From Auanema rhodensis (taxonomy: Eukaryota > Nematoda > Chromadorea > Rhabditida > Rhabditidae), in NCBI GenBank assembly GCA_964057225.1, contig OZ059897.1, positions 7,440,001-7,504,000 on the forward strand: a stretch of 64,000 nt of DNA. The letters run 5' to 3'. Positions 27,381 through 41,057 of this stretch are shown here, piece after piece. Within the stretch, counting starts at the first letter, position 1. Each line of letters starts with the position of its first letter. The position numbers were made by a program, and so were the translations under genes. The notes under the pieces were generated by a model, which saw only the letters and a list, made by a program, of their open reading frames with translations, made no database searches and was not told where the DNA came from.

Positions 27381-30300
27381 TCAAATTGAGGTTGTTGGCA
27401 ATCGATCTTGACTGCCAGCAATCGAACTGTATGATGGTGGTGGCGACGATGGCCTATATTGTGGATTCTGAAAAACAACAGTTAGAAAGAATAGTAAGTT
27501 TAAAGAATAAATATCAGATTATTCTACATCGAATAAAGTTTACGTACCGTTGCTGGTGGTGGTACTGGAGCAGTTGGTCCAATAGTTGTGGGATTGTAAG
27601 CATTATAACTTGAACTGATTGTAGCAACTAGTGGACGATTTTGGTCCATCTATAATAAATGTAAATTAACTATTCGTATATTTATCATAAATGAACAAAT
27701 GAAATAAATAAAGAGAAAACGTACAGCCATCTGTTGTTCAGCCTCATATTGACGGTATTTTCGGAGGCATTTCTCAACATCGCGAGGGTCAAGTGGCTTA
27801 TCATATGGCTCCTGTCCAGCCTTAGAGTACGTAAGAGAGAACGGCCCAAAGCAATCACAGAAGCAACCACGAACCATCTGAAAATCAGTAATCATAGATC
27901 ATCATATAGTGAATTGAAGATAAATATAAAGTTCATAAAGATTAGAATATAACATCAGAAAGACATGTTGTTTGTTGTTGTAAGACACATTGGCTTAGTT
28001 GGATGTTTCGACAAAAAAATTGAAAATGCTAGAAATTGAGCAAAACGTGATTGCTTTCAAACAAGAAATACAGAGAAAAAGCATGGATGAACAAGTCTGC
28101 AAGTAGCTTGTTATCTGAAGAGCTCGAACAATCAGATGGCAGCATTGAAGAACAAATAAAAAAAAGCCATGAAGAGCCATGATGAAGTTCTTACTTTCAG
28201 GCTTATCCTGCAGCTTGATCTACAAAAGCCGATCCAACGAATCTCATTGTCATGGCATGATCGTGATCAATAGAGGAATAAAGAGGTTAAAACTGCGAAC
28301 TGATCTCAAATATCGTTGGAATTGAAACAATTTCCGCATTTTATTCATACTATTCTATTTTAAAATAGTGCTGAGCAAACATTTAGTCAACATACCCTCG
28401 GGCATATTCACTTCTATGACCTTATCAGAATAGACTGAAAAATCCAAAAATAGCTTTTTTTTAGATATGAATAGACGAAGAAATGCGTAGACATATGTGC
28501 TATAGATTACTAATAACTGGTTGAAACATAAAGCCCCGCAGCCCACCCAGCAATTCTTTCTCGTCTGGTGTTCTCTGACAGCCGAGACATGCTCTCTCAT
28601 TTGTGCATTATGTTTTCTCACAAACTCCACGCTTGTATATAAGAGCTGCCATCAGAAAATTGCCTCAAGGCATAAAAGGAAAAATGAGAAAATCAATAAA
28701 GAACATGCGTAGCTTAGTAGATGAGACCAGCTAAAGTTGTTGAGCTTTTTGCTATTTCATCTTTCATCATAGAATTCTTTCAAGCAGCAATCTTTCATTC
28801 AAAATAAAACAAAGAAAAATATTGCCAAAGAAAGTGATCTTAAAGATTTGAATAGAGAATTCTTTTATAGCCAATACAGCATAAAAAGTAAAAACCTAAA
28901 GCTTAAAGGAACAAAAAAGGAAGTTGTGTTAATGCTGGAGCAGGTCAACAGTGACACGAGAAATGTAAGAGCTGTCTTACGAGTCATATTTAAAGATTGA
29001 ATCAATTTTTAGTTGGAACTTTCCAAGTTTAATAAGATCATTCTACCAAGTTTTGCAATTAAAATGCCCACGTGAGATCAGTTCAATCATAAGTGAGCGT
29101 CATATAATAGCTCCAAGACCATTTCGCAGCTCGTTCAAATGTTTGAACTATCATTTATCATCTATACTAGTATAATTAATGAATAAAATATAAAATCATA
29201 TGAAATCAGTCTGTTAAACATAATCAAAAACTTATTTTCAACTTGAGAAGAATTTGAAAAAAATTGAATATTGAACACTGAGCATTGAGCAGAAGAACTT
29301 GATTCAAAAGACACTTAGGAAAGGGAGGATGTAACTTCAACACCATTCGAAACAACAAAACATGTAAAACAACTACAGTTTAATGTTTTATATGCCCTTT
29401 ACTAAGTCATATCACAGCTAACTATGAATATCTACAAAATATAAAAAAATTGAAGCTTCAATAATGTATATCTCATACAAATATAGTTAAAGCTAGCTTT
29501 TCAATTAAATATATTATATAAATTATGCTTATTATAAAAGAAATGATGAATTTTAATAATGAAAAACGAGCAAAAACGATAAAACTGACATAATGGTCAC
29601 AGGTTTATGTCAACATACATGAGTCTACTTACGTCCCTGCAAACTTCTACTATCACATCACCTCTGACACAATTCTCTTTTATGCATTTAAAAAGATTTT
29701 TATTGTTTCTTGCATCTATGAATATCTTCATATTGAAGTTCAAAATATTTAAAAGAAAAGAAGTAAATAAGGAAGAGCTGCAAACGATTCCAAAGCTCAT
29801 TTTCCCCTTCTTCTTCTTCTTTTTCATCTTCTTTCTTAACTTCACTCAGGGAATACAGAACACATTTTACTTTGATTTAAGACATTAACATTTGGAAAAA
29901 CATATTTTATCAAAGAGATGATTAAGATAAATGGCTAGGAAGTTGATCAGTAAAGTTGCTTTAACTCGAACATCGACGTGACAACTGACTCAAAAATCTA
30001 AAAAATACTTCAAAACAGCTGATGAAACGTCAGAACATACTTATCTTATCGGTTATGACTCAGATTTGTTTCATACTAACAATCATGTTTCTTTCTCAAC
30101 GTGAAGATTATGAAAATTTCAAAACCTATGGGGACGACAATTGCATAACAACTGTGAACGACGTGAACCTAGAAAGCTGTAGATCTTCCGAATGATGAGG
30201 ATATAGGGATTAGCAAAAACTAACAGCCCTATAATCGCCGGTAATCAAACAGTTCAGAATGCAACCGCTTCGTGCGATATATTGGATTGCGGCTAAATGG

Positions 30301-33128
30301 GTAATGTGAGTAAAAGCCATCAATCTTGCCGAATCAACCAAGGTTTAGGATTAATGCTAAAAATCCTCAAATCAATGAAAAAACCTTCTTTGCTCTTGTA
30401 AACGAGCTGAGATGATGAAATTCATAAACTAAACCAGCATTCAACGAGTACACCAACGAAATCATCTATGAACTTCAAAAAACATATGTTAAGGGGGGGG
30501 AACTACGAAGAAATTAATGTCTGACGAAAAGTCAGGTATTTACATATGTTGTGCTTCAACTTAGAATGAACTTAATGATGAAGCATACAACGTAAAGAGT
30601 TTATAGTGTAAAAAATGAAAGAAAAACTATTGGAAGCCACATGTTCATGTGTTTCATAGCTAGATTTTAGATTATATAGATTTCATGCTAACTATATAAT
30701 GTTTCTATAATAGGTCAGTAGCAAAATAAGAAACATGTGTATAGCTACATCCAGCTAGCTATTGAAATGTGTGGAAAGAGAAACGAGAAAAGAGGTCTGC
30801 GGCTGGGACATCGGCGGGGTTTGGTCAGAAGTAATAGCAACATAAAAAAGATCTCAAGTCAACATGTGAATGTTGGAGAGAACAGAGAAGCAGGATGCAC
30901 GATGTGGCATGCTCGGCTCAACGGCAGCGACGGCGGGCAAAGAGAGAAGTCGAAACTGAAAAGGGCTCAGCTCTTATACTCAGTCTGTTTTTAGTCGAAA
31001 CGAACTAACTATAGCTCATCGATCTGGAGAGGAAGCCTTGAGACAGAGAAGCAAAAGACTCTGCTGTAGGCTTCAATGAATTAGCAATGCATAAGATAAC
31101 TATAGAATAATGGCCTGAGGCTACATTTAAAAGTTAAGTTACACCATATGATAAGTGATCAAGCATGAGAGGCTCATTATAAATATGCTGATTGGTTTCA
31201 TTAAAAAGAAAATTAAATTTGAAATCAATAGCAATAACAAAATCTGGCTGAAAACGTTTGCAATATATGCAGCAAATATTCCATTTCGAAATTAGAATTT
31301 TCATCATTCCGCCTTTTTCTTTATGAATTATCTGAAGGATGCATTCTTTATAGAATCGTCATGGGAATCGGCGTAACCTCAATCCAGGCTTTCTCTCAAG
31401 CTTTTTGATTCATAAAATCTGTTCGTTTTATATTCACATCATCAAGTATTTGCCTAACGAAATCTATATCATTCATCATCTGCATACGTAGTTTTTATGA
31501 GAAAAATGAAGAAGAAGAAGATATATCTTGACAAGAAGTATTGTAGAAGAATCATCGAATAGACTTGAATAAGGATGCGTGGGAAAAATAGAAATATGAA
31601 GTGATTACATAGTGATTCGAAAGCTCCATACTTCTTTCTTCATATTACCTACCAATGTCATCTAACTAAGCCTTCACATTGAAGTCATTTCTTCTTTAAT
31701 TTTTTATGTTTAAAATAAAAAGTCGTACCATGAATGTGATGATGAAGAAGGCTAGTAGCACCGCAGCAAGCACGATAATCATTGATATTTTTTGTAGACT
31801 GATATCCGAAGTTAATGATAATGAATCACCAGCTGATTTTAGGGCAGCAGATTCAGCAGACTGAACGAGAAACTCACAGGATGGACCGAATGTGCCAGTT
31901 GGACATCTAAAATGTAAATTAATTAGAATTTTGACGCCAAAATATGAAGATAGACATAACAAAATATATGAAAGCCGCATGTCTCATACATTCACAATGT
32001 GTTTGAGACTTTATATAGCTGTTATGTTATATGTGACCTTAGTAGTATACAATATGAAAAGCATCGAAAAGCAACAAAATACGAAATTCAAATACTTGTT
32101 GTTAAAGATACATTTTTCCGGTTTCAAACAGCAAAAACATTCTCATGATAATATAAACTATCTAGGCATTAACAGCTTCTGTTTTTCCTTTTTTTTCCTC
32201 TTCAATATAAAAGAAAAATGAATATTTGAAACAGAAAGATGAGAAAAAGAAACTTTTTTTAGGCAAATCAGACAGAATAGCCGACAATAAGACAAAGATG
32301 GCTGGGGTCAGGCTAAACAATGCTTCTTCAGCAGCTGCGTTGGTCATGATGCAGTGAAGTCGAGATGCAACAAAACCCATTTTTGTGTATTGAGCAAAGA
32401 AAAAAAAAGAATGAGAAAATAGAAATATTGTGACGATTGAAAATGATAAATGAGAAAATATAAAACGAGAAGATATATGCGAATGCACATACAGATCAGA
32501 AGAATGGAACAGAATAGTTGGACAAAACGTTTGACTGAAGTCTTCATTTGCAAACTATATTTTTTATGTTTTTTAATCGTCTTGGCACAATATTGCAAAT
32601 GTTGAAGTAGAATTAAGCTGCAGAATGGCTCCGTCAAGCTTTAAAGGAGTAAAGAATTTTCGTTGGGTGGGCGGAGCAAAAGCACGTGAAACGAGCCGTA
32701 AAGTACATTGAGCTACTCAAATTCAGAAAATAGATGAAGAAGATTAAAAAATGATAACTTGAAAATGTACTTGGAGTTAATGATTCTTCTAATGCATCAA
32801 AAAATCGCTTTTTATGTGATTGAAAAGAGAGCATATTGGCAAAACATGCCCTCAGGAGTGAAATGTGCTCTTGGCTAGCGACAAGCTTGGCACATAACGC
32901 GCCAGATGTGGTGAGCAAAATTTTTTTATAAACATATAGCTGTTTGTGAAAAAATGAAAATAGATAGAAATAAAAAGAAGATATCAAAGCGAAAAAAAGA
33001 GAAATGTTTGAAAAACCGAAAAAGCTATAGAGAGGAAGATGAAAAATAAGAGGGAATATAGACATTACTAGCTAGATAGAGAAAGAGAGAGGGGGAGAAA
33101 GAGAGAGAGAGAGAGGGAGAGAGAGAGG

Positions 33129-33166
<38 letters not shown>

Positions 33167-35692
33167 GAGAAAGAAAAAGAGAGAGAGAGAGAGAGAGAGA
33201 AAGAAAGAGAGAGAGAGAGAAAGGTGAATGATGTAAATAATAAAATTTACAAGAGTTGAATGATAATATTAAAAGTTTTCTTTCATTTGATATTAAGAGA
33301 AAATAATAACTTATTAGTGGACATGTGTATTTCGAAAGTATTAAACGAGCGAAAAAACTTTGAGAAGGAGGAAGTGATCAGTTGAATACCTTTTAAAAAG
33401 TTTCTAAAGTGAAAAACATTCTTCCTGATTATTTTGCAGACGTTCAGAGAAAAAATATGAAACGAATTTGAAGAGTTTTATAAAGAATTTAAAGTAGATA
33501 CATAACAAATGATGAAGTTTTCTCCAAAACTTGTGGAGAAATATGAAAATGTAAATTCTCACAAAACGAAATATCTGAATAAAGAGGTTGAGCAAGGAAG
33601 AGCTTCTAGAGACAAGAGAAAATACGTGAAACTACTAGATAAAGAATAGGAAGAGACTACAACAGACAGAGAGAAGAAGACGAAAAGCACGTAAAAGAGA
33701 AATTGCTTGTGTTTTCATTAAGTCTTAGTACGACAGATTAACTGACGATTATCAGCTGTATACAGGAAATTACACATAAAGCCTTGTAAAACAAGAGAGA
33801 ATGAATGAACGAAGAAATTATAAATGTACCTATCTATTGATATAAAACTGAAATTGATTAGATAATATAAGAAAAAGATAATTATCCTTCTCCCTCCGGC
33901 TATACAAGTGTATTTCGGTTAATAGCCAAAATACATAGCTTAAAAATGTTTGAAGAAAAAGGACAAAAAATTAGAAAAACATCATCAATGTGGGGGAGGA
34001 AGATGAACCAACGATTCTTTTTAAACTTAATAATGTAAATAGTAAAGCAGCAAAGCAAATACATCATATGAGAGCTGGAAAATGGCTATAGGGCTGCGAA
34101 CAAGCTCAATGATCCAATCGAACACAGCATAACTTTGTAGTGAAAGTATAAGGTTTTTATAAGAGCGAATAATGTAAGCACATCATCTGTATACAGGGAT
34201 GATATAGCTGAAGAAAACTGTTTTCAAATAAAAATTTAAATCTGAAAGATCTGCATTTGATTGCGATGAAACAGCTGCATAACATAACTCGGTAGCTTAA
34301 ATGACAGAAGGAATAAGATAGAAGGAAAAGCCAGCAAAGTGGCAAACTGAGAAAATGAAAAGATGAAGAAGGAGGAGCGACAGATAGGCTTGGCTAATGA
34401 TGATCCGGATGGTTAGAGTGTGGTAGCAGCATTTGATATTGTAATAGAGTGCAAAACAGCCTGAGGGTGAACAAAAGGTATGGGAGGAGCATAGAATATA
34501 GATGACGAATCCGAGTTGAAATATAAATTAATTGGGAATAATTGAGAAAAAAAATTAAATTAATTTTTACTCAGAACAGAATTAATTATAATTACGAAAA
34601 GCTCAAACACTGAATAATAGGAAAATAAAAATTGTGCTTTGATACGATCGTCCTCCATTAGATGCGTTTATGAATCAGTATGAGAACACATCTTAAGGAG
34701 GTTAAGCTGCAGATCAGAAGACCTAATGCCACGATTGTAAGAGCAATGATGATGAAATGAAAAAAGTCAGTTTTTTCGTGTCGATAAAGGTGAATGAATA
34801 GAGAGGGAGTCAAGAAGAGAGTGAGAGAGAGACAGCAAAGAAAAAGAGAATGAGAGACTGAAATAGTTCAGAGGAATGTGATGAGGTTGAAGCTACTGTA
34901 ACAAACTATCACATTACATCTAGGCAAATAGAGCAAACGAAAGGGTGTTAGATGAAAATGAGAACATGTTGAGAATTATTCTGGTAAATCAGATGATACT
35001 TCATCCTAATATTTCATTAATGATGAAGCGAAAAATAGCTTTTTTTCCTAATTGAATGATGCAATCTGTTAATATTGAATATGATTTGATACATCTTACG
35101 TATATCTACGATACATATCAAGAACAATTCAATAATATCAACGATAGTCTTCTGACAAATCATTATAGTTAACGATGTTGTGAGACGTTTCAATGTTATA
35201 TAGTGAAAGCTTATAGTAAAATAAATAAAAAACATCTTGAAACGAATCAATTGAAAGCAAAAGCTACTCATATGACATGGTTAATATTAGACTATATTCA
35301 TATAAATATGAAAATAGTAAAAAGAGAAAATTCATACCTGCATGATAAATCGGCTTTATAAGCTTGAAATAGTGCTTGATCCGCTGTTGTCATGAAGGTT
35401 ACATTGAATAAATCACAGTTTGATATATTGGTACCAGCTGATTGAACATCATGTAATCGTGGTATTGATAATGTACTATTCTCATCTGATTCAGATTCCA
35501 TTAACAGTATACCTATATATAGATATATGTATTATTATTTGTTCATATAATATATAAAATACCTGCTGTGTCTGTTGCCATCCACTCAGTTGGATCCATT
35601 TGACGTGTAAACTTATGGTTTATATCCTGATGAAAGTCAATGAAAGGCTGGCCACCATAGCAGCAGAGAAGCAGCAAATGCTGCAGATCCAT
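27381..35692 (-). CDS. Single-pass membrane protein with EGF-like remnant and PPSY tail
   Basis: Exons 35563-35692, 35338-35512, 31729-31906, 27725-27877, 27548-27649 and 27381-27467 join in phase to 274 aa. I do not recognise the gene. Residues 1-20 are Leu/Cys-rich, perhaps a weak signal peptide. The ectodomain has N-glycosylation sites (NST, NIS, NVT) and then C-R-C-P-x-G-x-x-G-x-x-C (about 101-112), the C-terminal half of an EGF module. A strong hydrophobic segment (MIIVLAAVLLAFFIITFMM) follows near residue 145. The tail starts with CFCDCFGPF, continues acidic/basic with PYDKPLDPRDVEKCL, and ends Pro-rich with PPPSYSS, a candidate WW-domain ligand. Two introns exceed 3 kb and may hide further exons. 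A TTTCAG acceptor sits 3 bases before the ATG, so this exon may instead be internal. Confidence 0.68.
33076..33222. repeat. (GA)n microsatellite in a long intron
   Basis: About 147 bases of GA with GGGA/GAAA interruptions. It directly abuts the first copy of a 123-base duplicated segment. On the minus-strand host gene the sense strand is CT. Confidence 0.97.
33219..33341. repeat. 123-base direct duplication, copy 1
   Basis: Nearly identical to 38701-38823 in the same orientation, with one difference that I see (G versus A near the end, at the TTC(G/A)AAAG position). It starts at GAAAGGTGAATGATG right after a GA repeat and ends at AAAGTAT. Beyond that the flanks are unrelated. It carries no open frame or terminal inverted repeat that I can see. 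Confidence 0.95.
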
Positions 35693-38675
35693 AGTCTGAA
35701 AAAATGAATTTTTTTTGTTGTTGTAAAAATTAATATTTTAATCAAATATTAAAAAAAATAATAATGAACGCATATGATATAAATAAAAAGAAATATTAAT
35801 AAAAAAAACTTTAAAACAAAGAAAAAAAGTTGTATTTTCAATTATTATTGTTTATGACAACCTATTAATCACTTATTATAATTCATCGATTTTACTATAT
35901 CATATAATATATGATGAAGATCATAAATATTTTAATAATTAGATGAATTTGGAGAGATGAAGCACAAAGTTGTTTTGCTCTTTGTGTCAATTCCGTCTTA
36001 ATCCTCCCTCTAAAACTGAATAGACCGTCAGCTGTTTTACAGTTAACTATGCAAGGTATATTCCTATCTAATCTAATGCAATGTTACATATAAGCAGCTG
36101 ACTTACAATGAGTAAATACATAGATTTGAGACAGATGAATGAATGAATGAATGAAAAGGGGAATAAACAGAGAAAACTATTAATTTACATTACCTTCATA
36201 TACATACATACTTTTCTTCTAATTATACACATAGTTAGTTAAACTATATAGTAATAAGAAGAAATTAACGTTAAAAAGGCATTCAGCAAAAAGATTTTCC
36301 GTTTTTTTTGAATAGAATGGAATGACAAAGTCGAAAAAAACAAAACAATGTTTGGCTAATGAAAAGCGGCTATGAACAAGCGATTTGCTATTTAAAATTA
36401 AAGAAATACCTTAGCACCAATAGAGGATTTGAGATTTTTTTAGTGAAAAGCCAGCTAGTTCTTGCTGTTCAAACCACATACCATATATGCTAATTATGTA
36501 AATTTCTTATAATATGCTAATATGTTACTGTTTTGGCGCTAACTATTACTATTGATCACAAAAAAAAACTCTTATCTTAACATAACAATAATCATCAAAT
36601 ACATTATTTTTCAAAAACAATTTAAAAAAATAAAAAACAAATGTAAATGATGCTTGAGAATGAATAAAAATAGCAAATGATTGTTTAGTATGACTACATC
36701 TTTCTAAGAATATTACATTAAATCAAAAAAAAAAACCTAAGATTAAGCTTTAATTGAATGAAAAAACCGACCTTATCTTAAGATTTTCTTGATTAGAAAT
36801 AACATTTTCATTTTATTTTTGGTCAAATATAAATTATAGAGCAGGTTGTACTATGTAATTAAAAGATATATTATATATAAATATAAATATAGTATATAAT
36901 AATATCAATAAACTTTATATATAAATAATATTAGATAGTTTTAATGATATTAACTATATAACATATTTATTTATATAAAGATTTAATAAATAAATTTACT
37001 TAGGAAAGCACAACTCAATATTTTAAGCTTTCTCTACTATTTATGGGAAGAAATGCTGGACATGAATGAAAAATGCTGCTCTAAGAATAAGCTGAAATAT
37101 AGAAAAAACTTCAATTGAACTTCAATTGTTTAAAATAAATAAACTTAAAAATATATTTGAATAATATTAAAATGGAAGATGTTAATAAGTAATTGCATGT
37201 CCTCATCTGTTGTAACGTTATGTTTAGAGCAAATGGGCCAAATATGAGGCTGTGTCCGGGGGGTTTTAGAGAGGGGTGGCTAAAAATCCGTCCAAGTGGT
37301 GAGTACTAGCATACATCGCTTATGAATGAATGTTGAATAGAAATAACAAAAGCTCAAGTAGAAGTTTCAAAAGAACCAATATTGGTAGAGTAAATTGTTT
37401 TTTTTTGTTTTATTTTTTTAAAATATTTATTATTTAATTATTAAAAAATAATTTTTCGAATTTCAAAGATCTTGTTTAGAGTTTGGACTTACACACTATG
37501 TGCATGTGTGTCGGTGTGAGTGTGAGTGTGAGTGTGTATGTACATGTGTATCTCTCGGAACAACAACCTTTATCTCAAAATTCTTTTTTCGATAATCTTA
37601 AAGATTTTTTAACATTTACTGACAAATTGATTAAGCTACATATAAAAATTATGGATTATACATATCTATGTAATATATATTATATAGATATACTATAACA
37701 TTGTATTAAAACGGAAAGAGAACAACGAATTAGATGACAAGATTGAATCAGAACATTGCCATGTTGTCTTCGACAATTTGGTGATTGTTCGCAGATTTTC
37801 TCGAAGCAATGAATATTTGGTTAGGCTGATTTCCAAGCGGTTAGGGTGGTCAACAGAAACGTTTTTGCCTCATCAGAAACTTGTTGCGCAGACTCACCAC
37901 AATTGCTACATTTGAGAAATTGAACAGAACATATAAGCTTTGGTTATATCATGAGAAAAGAAAGACATTTTGTATTTGTTTCCATTAAAATGGTTGATCA
38001 TGTAAGCTGTTTGAATAGCTATTGTTTCAGCTAATTAGACTGAAATTTGGTTAAGTTGCCTTTTTAAGTTGTGTAAGTTGAACATTGCTCACTTGAAGAT
38101 CATACAGCTGCGCTGATAATTAAGGAAAAAGGTTGTGTGGTAGCCTATTATTGGCAGAATATCATACATACTTACTACAACAGACAACAGAAACATTATG
38201 AGGAAAGGAGAAACAATTGTAAAAGAATAATAAACGAAATGGAAAAATATGAAGACGAGTAAGTGATGAGTCGGAAGAGTACATGCATTTATACAGAAAA
38301 TATTAAGGAATTGAAAGAGAGTAATAAGACATCGAAATAAGACTGAGAGAATACGAGAGCAATTGGATAGGAAGAGTTTGAGCAGCTAGAGAATAACTTC
38401 CAAGTCTCGAAACGCAACAATGAGCTTCTGAGGAGGTCAGGTAAGCTCTACCTCTAGTCGAAATATGTCATTGGTCTTCCAAATGTGGGCGTCCGTCATT
38501 CTTTGTGAAGAAAAAAATTTTTTTTTCGTGAATATTGAAAGAGAGATAGGAACAAGACAAAAGCTTAAACTGATGATGAACAAGCTTGGAATAGTCATTA
38601 GTGTTTTGAATCGAATTAGATGTTTGCATGTACATATACCTCTAAAACTAGAGAGGTGTTTTTTTTTTAAACTAA

Positions 38676-38700
<25 letters not shown>

Positions 38701-38706
<6 letters not shown>

Positions 38707-38823
38707 TGAATGATGTAAATAATAAAATTTACAAGAGTTGAATGATAATATTAAAAGTTTTCTTTCATTTGATATTAAGAGAAAATAATAACTTATTAGT
38801 GGACATGTGTATTTCAAAAGTAT
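38701..38823. repeat. 123-base direct duplication, copy 2
   Basis: Second copy of the segment at 33219-33341, about 5.5 kb away in direct orientation, again abutting a GA repeat (38675-38704). The single mismatch implies a recent copying event or a young dispersed repeat family. Confidence 0.95.
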
Positions 38824-40928
38824 AGAACAAAATATGGAAGTACGTTCAGCTTATATAGGATAAGTTGGAAGCTTATTTCAAAGGCTCTAGTTTTTAGTTT
38901 TTCTTTATATTCTAGGCGAAAGATTACGTGTAGAACTATGTATGTGTATATAAGAGGAAATTCTAACAAATGGTAGATGCCCTCTGGCACCTTTTCATCA
39001 TCATCGGAGAAATGCTTTGAACTTAATATGCTAAGCTTAATATACTACTTGAGATTCAAAGACAAATATGAAATTTCATTAAATATCTGATAGAAGGTTT
39101 TTCCTCCTTATCCTACTCTTTCAAGTATTTTTCAATTTCAAACTTTATTTCCTTGTCATCCATAAGGAATAGAGAGCGCAAGAGAAGGAGAGAGAACGAA
39201 AGAACGAGAAAGAACAGAATTCTTTAAGAAACAGAAGCCATTTGAGATTTACTGTGAGCATGGAAGAATGTGAACATATAAGCATCTGTAATACCTTTTG
39301 TTTCTTTGAAGATGATCTCAAAATATATTAAATAGATATTTAAAGAAACTATTATTAATAATAATCTTTAGATAATTATTAATAAATATAATAAAAATAA
39401 TAAAAATTGATGAAAAGAACGATGAACAATAATCCAGACATTCCAATTTTCTTTCATACAATGCTTATATGAAAAATCTCACCTTTATGAACTGAAGATG
39501 AAGATGAAAGTATGAGTTCGTCTACTGCTTCATACATCTTCATCCATATGACCTTTGGTCATTTGATATCCATGGAACGTAATAAGTAAAAGAAGAAATG
39601 GAAAAAAAAGGTTCTTCTAAGGAAAAAATTGAAATTCAGAAAGAAATATGAAAAGAAACGAGACAAGCAGAATAAGGTAATATGAATAGAAAAATAGATG
39701 AATGTTCGAACAGAAAAAACTGCTCTACAACCGTTGAACTTGCTAAATAACTGCAAAATGAAAGGCTATATGAGAGTTTACGTGGAAAAACATGTGAATA
39801 AGTAAGCACAGCACGTTCAATAGAATTCAAACATTTTTTTGTCCTTTAAGCTCATTTTGTTTTGTTTCATTGTGTCATGACGACGAGTATAAAAGGTGTG
39901 AATAGCTTCTGAACGATGGCGTTCAATTCGGTTTCAGAAGTTTCAATGTCCTGCATCCGGAATTGTTAACGAGACAGGCAATTGGAAAGCAATTGACAAA
40001 TCAAGAAACAAAGAAAATGAAAACAAATAAAAAAATTCCATTTTTCCTTTCATTTTACAATAATAAAGAAAAAGAAATTAGAATTCATATATTACTGAGC
40101 TTCATTGAAGTCAATCAACAAATAATGAAGAGATTCGGGTTTTTTTGTTTTTTCCCTTCTTGTCTTCCGTTTCAGAAAACTGAGATTTCAATCACATTTG
40201 TCAAATACAAATTGAGATTTCGTAGTAATCAGTGTAGCAACAGATTTTGAATTGAAAATAAGAAATAACCACAAAATGTTGTAATATAATTTGTTATAAT
40301 AATAGTTATATTAGTAGTGGTTGGAGTAATCGTAGTAGTGATTGTAGCAATGGTATTAATATGCAGAATCTCTACCTGTAGATAGAACTCACAATGGTAA
40401 GCTTATGAAGATTGTCTAAGCAGGTAGCATCTGCAGACTTTGTTGCCATGCGTTTGATGACGCGAAAAAAGTGAAGAAAAAAGGAAAATAAAGCAATGTT
40501 TTTGAGTAAAATTGTTTGAAGTACTGACAGAAGTATATGCTGCTTCTATCAGCTTTTAAGCCTTTTTGCAATAGGCTAATTAAGAGAATGAAGATTTTCG
40601 TTTGATGAGAAGACGATGATGACAGATGACAGAAAACGAAGAAAAAGAAGAAGAAGATGAGAAAGAAAAGGAAAAAGAAGAACAAGAAAAAGCATGAATG
40701 TCATTGACAAGTAAGACGATAATGCTTGTTCTAAAGAGAAAACAGATTGAACTAGGTGAACCATCTAAAGAAAGAAAATGAAGTCTAAAGGTTACAAGCT
40801 GTTTCCGATTTCATCTCACATGAATATCGATAAGATTAAGCTTTAATTGGAATAAGACAAAACAAGGAAGAACAAGCTTTTAATGGCAAGCGAGCTTTAC
40901 CCACTTCTCTCTACCAACTATTTTAAGC

Positions 40929-41057
40929 TTTCTCTTCTCCTTCTTTTTCTTTTTCTTCTGTTCTCTCCTTCTGTTTTCTTCATTTTCTTCATATAATGTT
41001 TGTTCTCTCTTTCTTTCTCTCCCTCTCTCTCTATTCCCTCTCTCTCTCCCCCTCTCT
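40929..41057 (+). repeat. CT/CTTT pyrimidine tract
   Basis: About 130 bases of imperfect pyrimidine repeat, one of the few CT-on-plus tracts in the purine-rich half of the window. Confidence 0.85.

Noticed and set aside
32634-33065. 143-codon minus-strand frame rich in Phe, Leu and Ser
   Set aside because: It lies in a purine-rich intron; low-complexity translation, no splice links in phase with the host gene.
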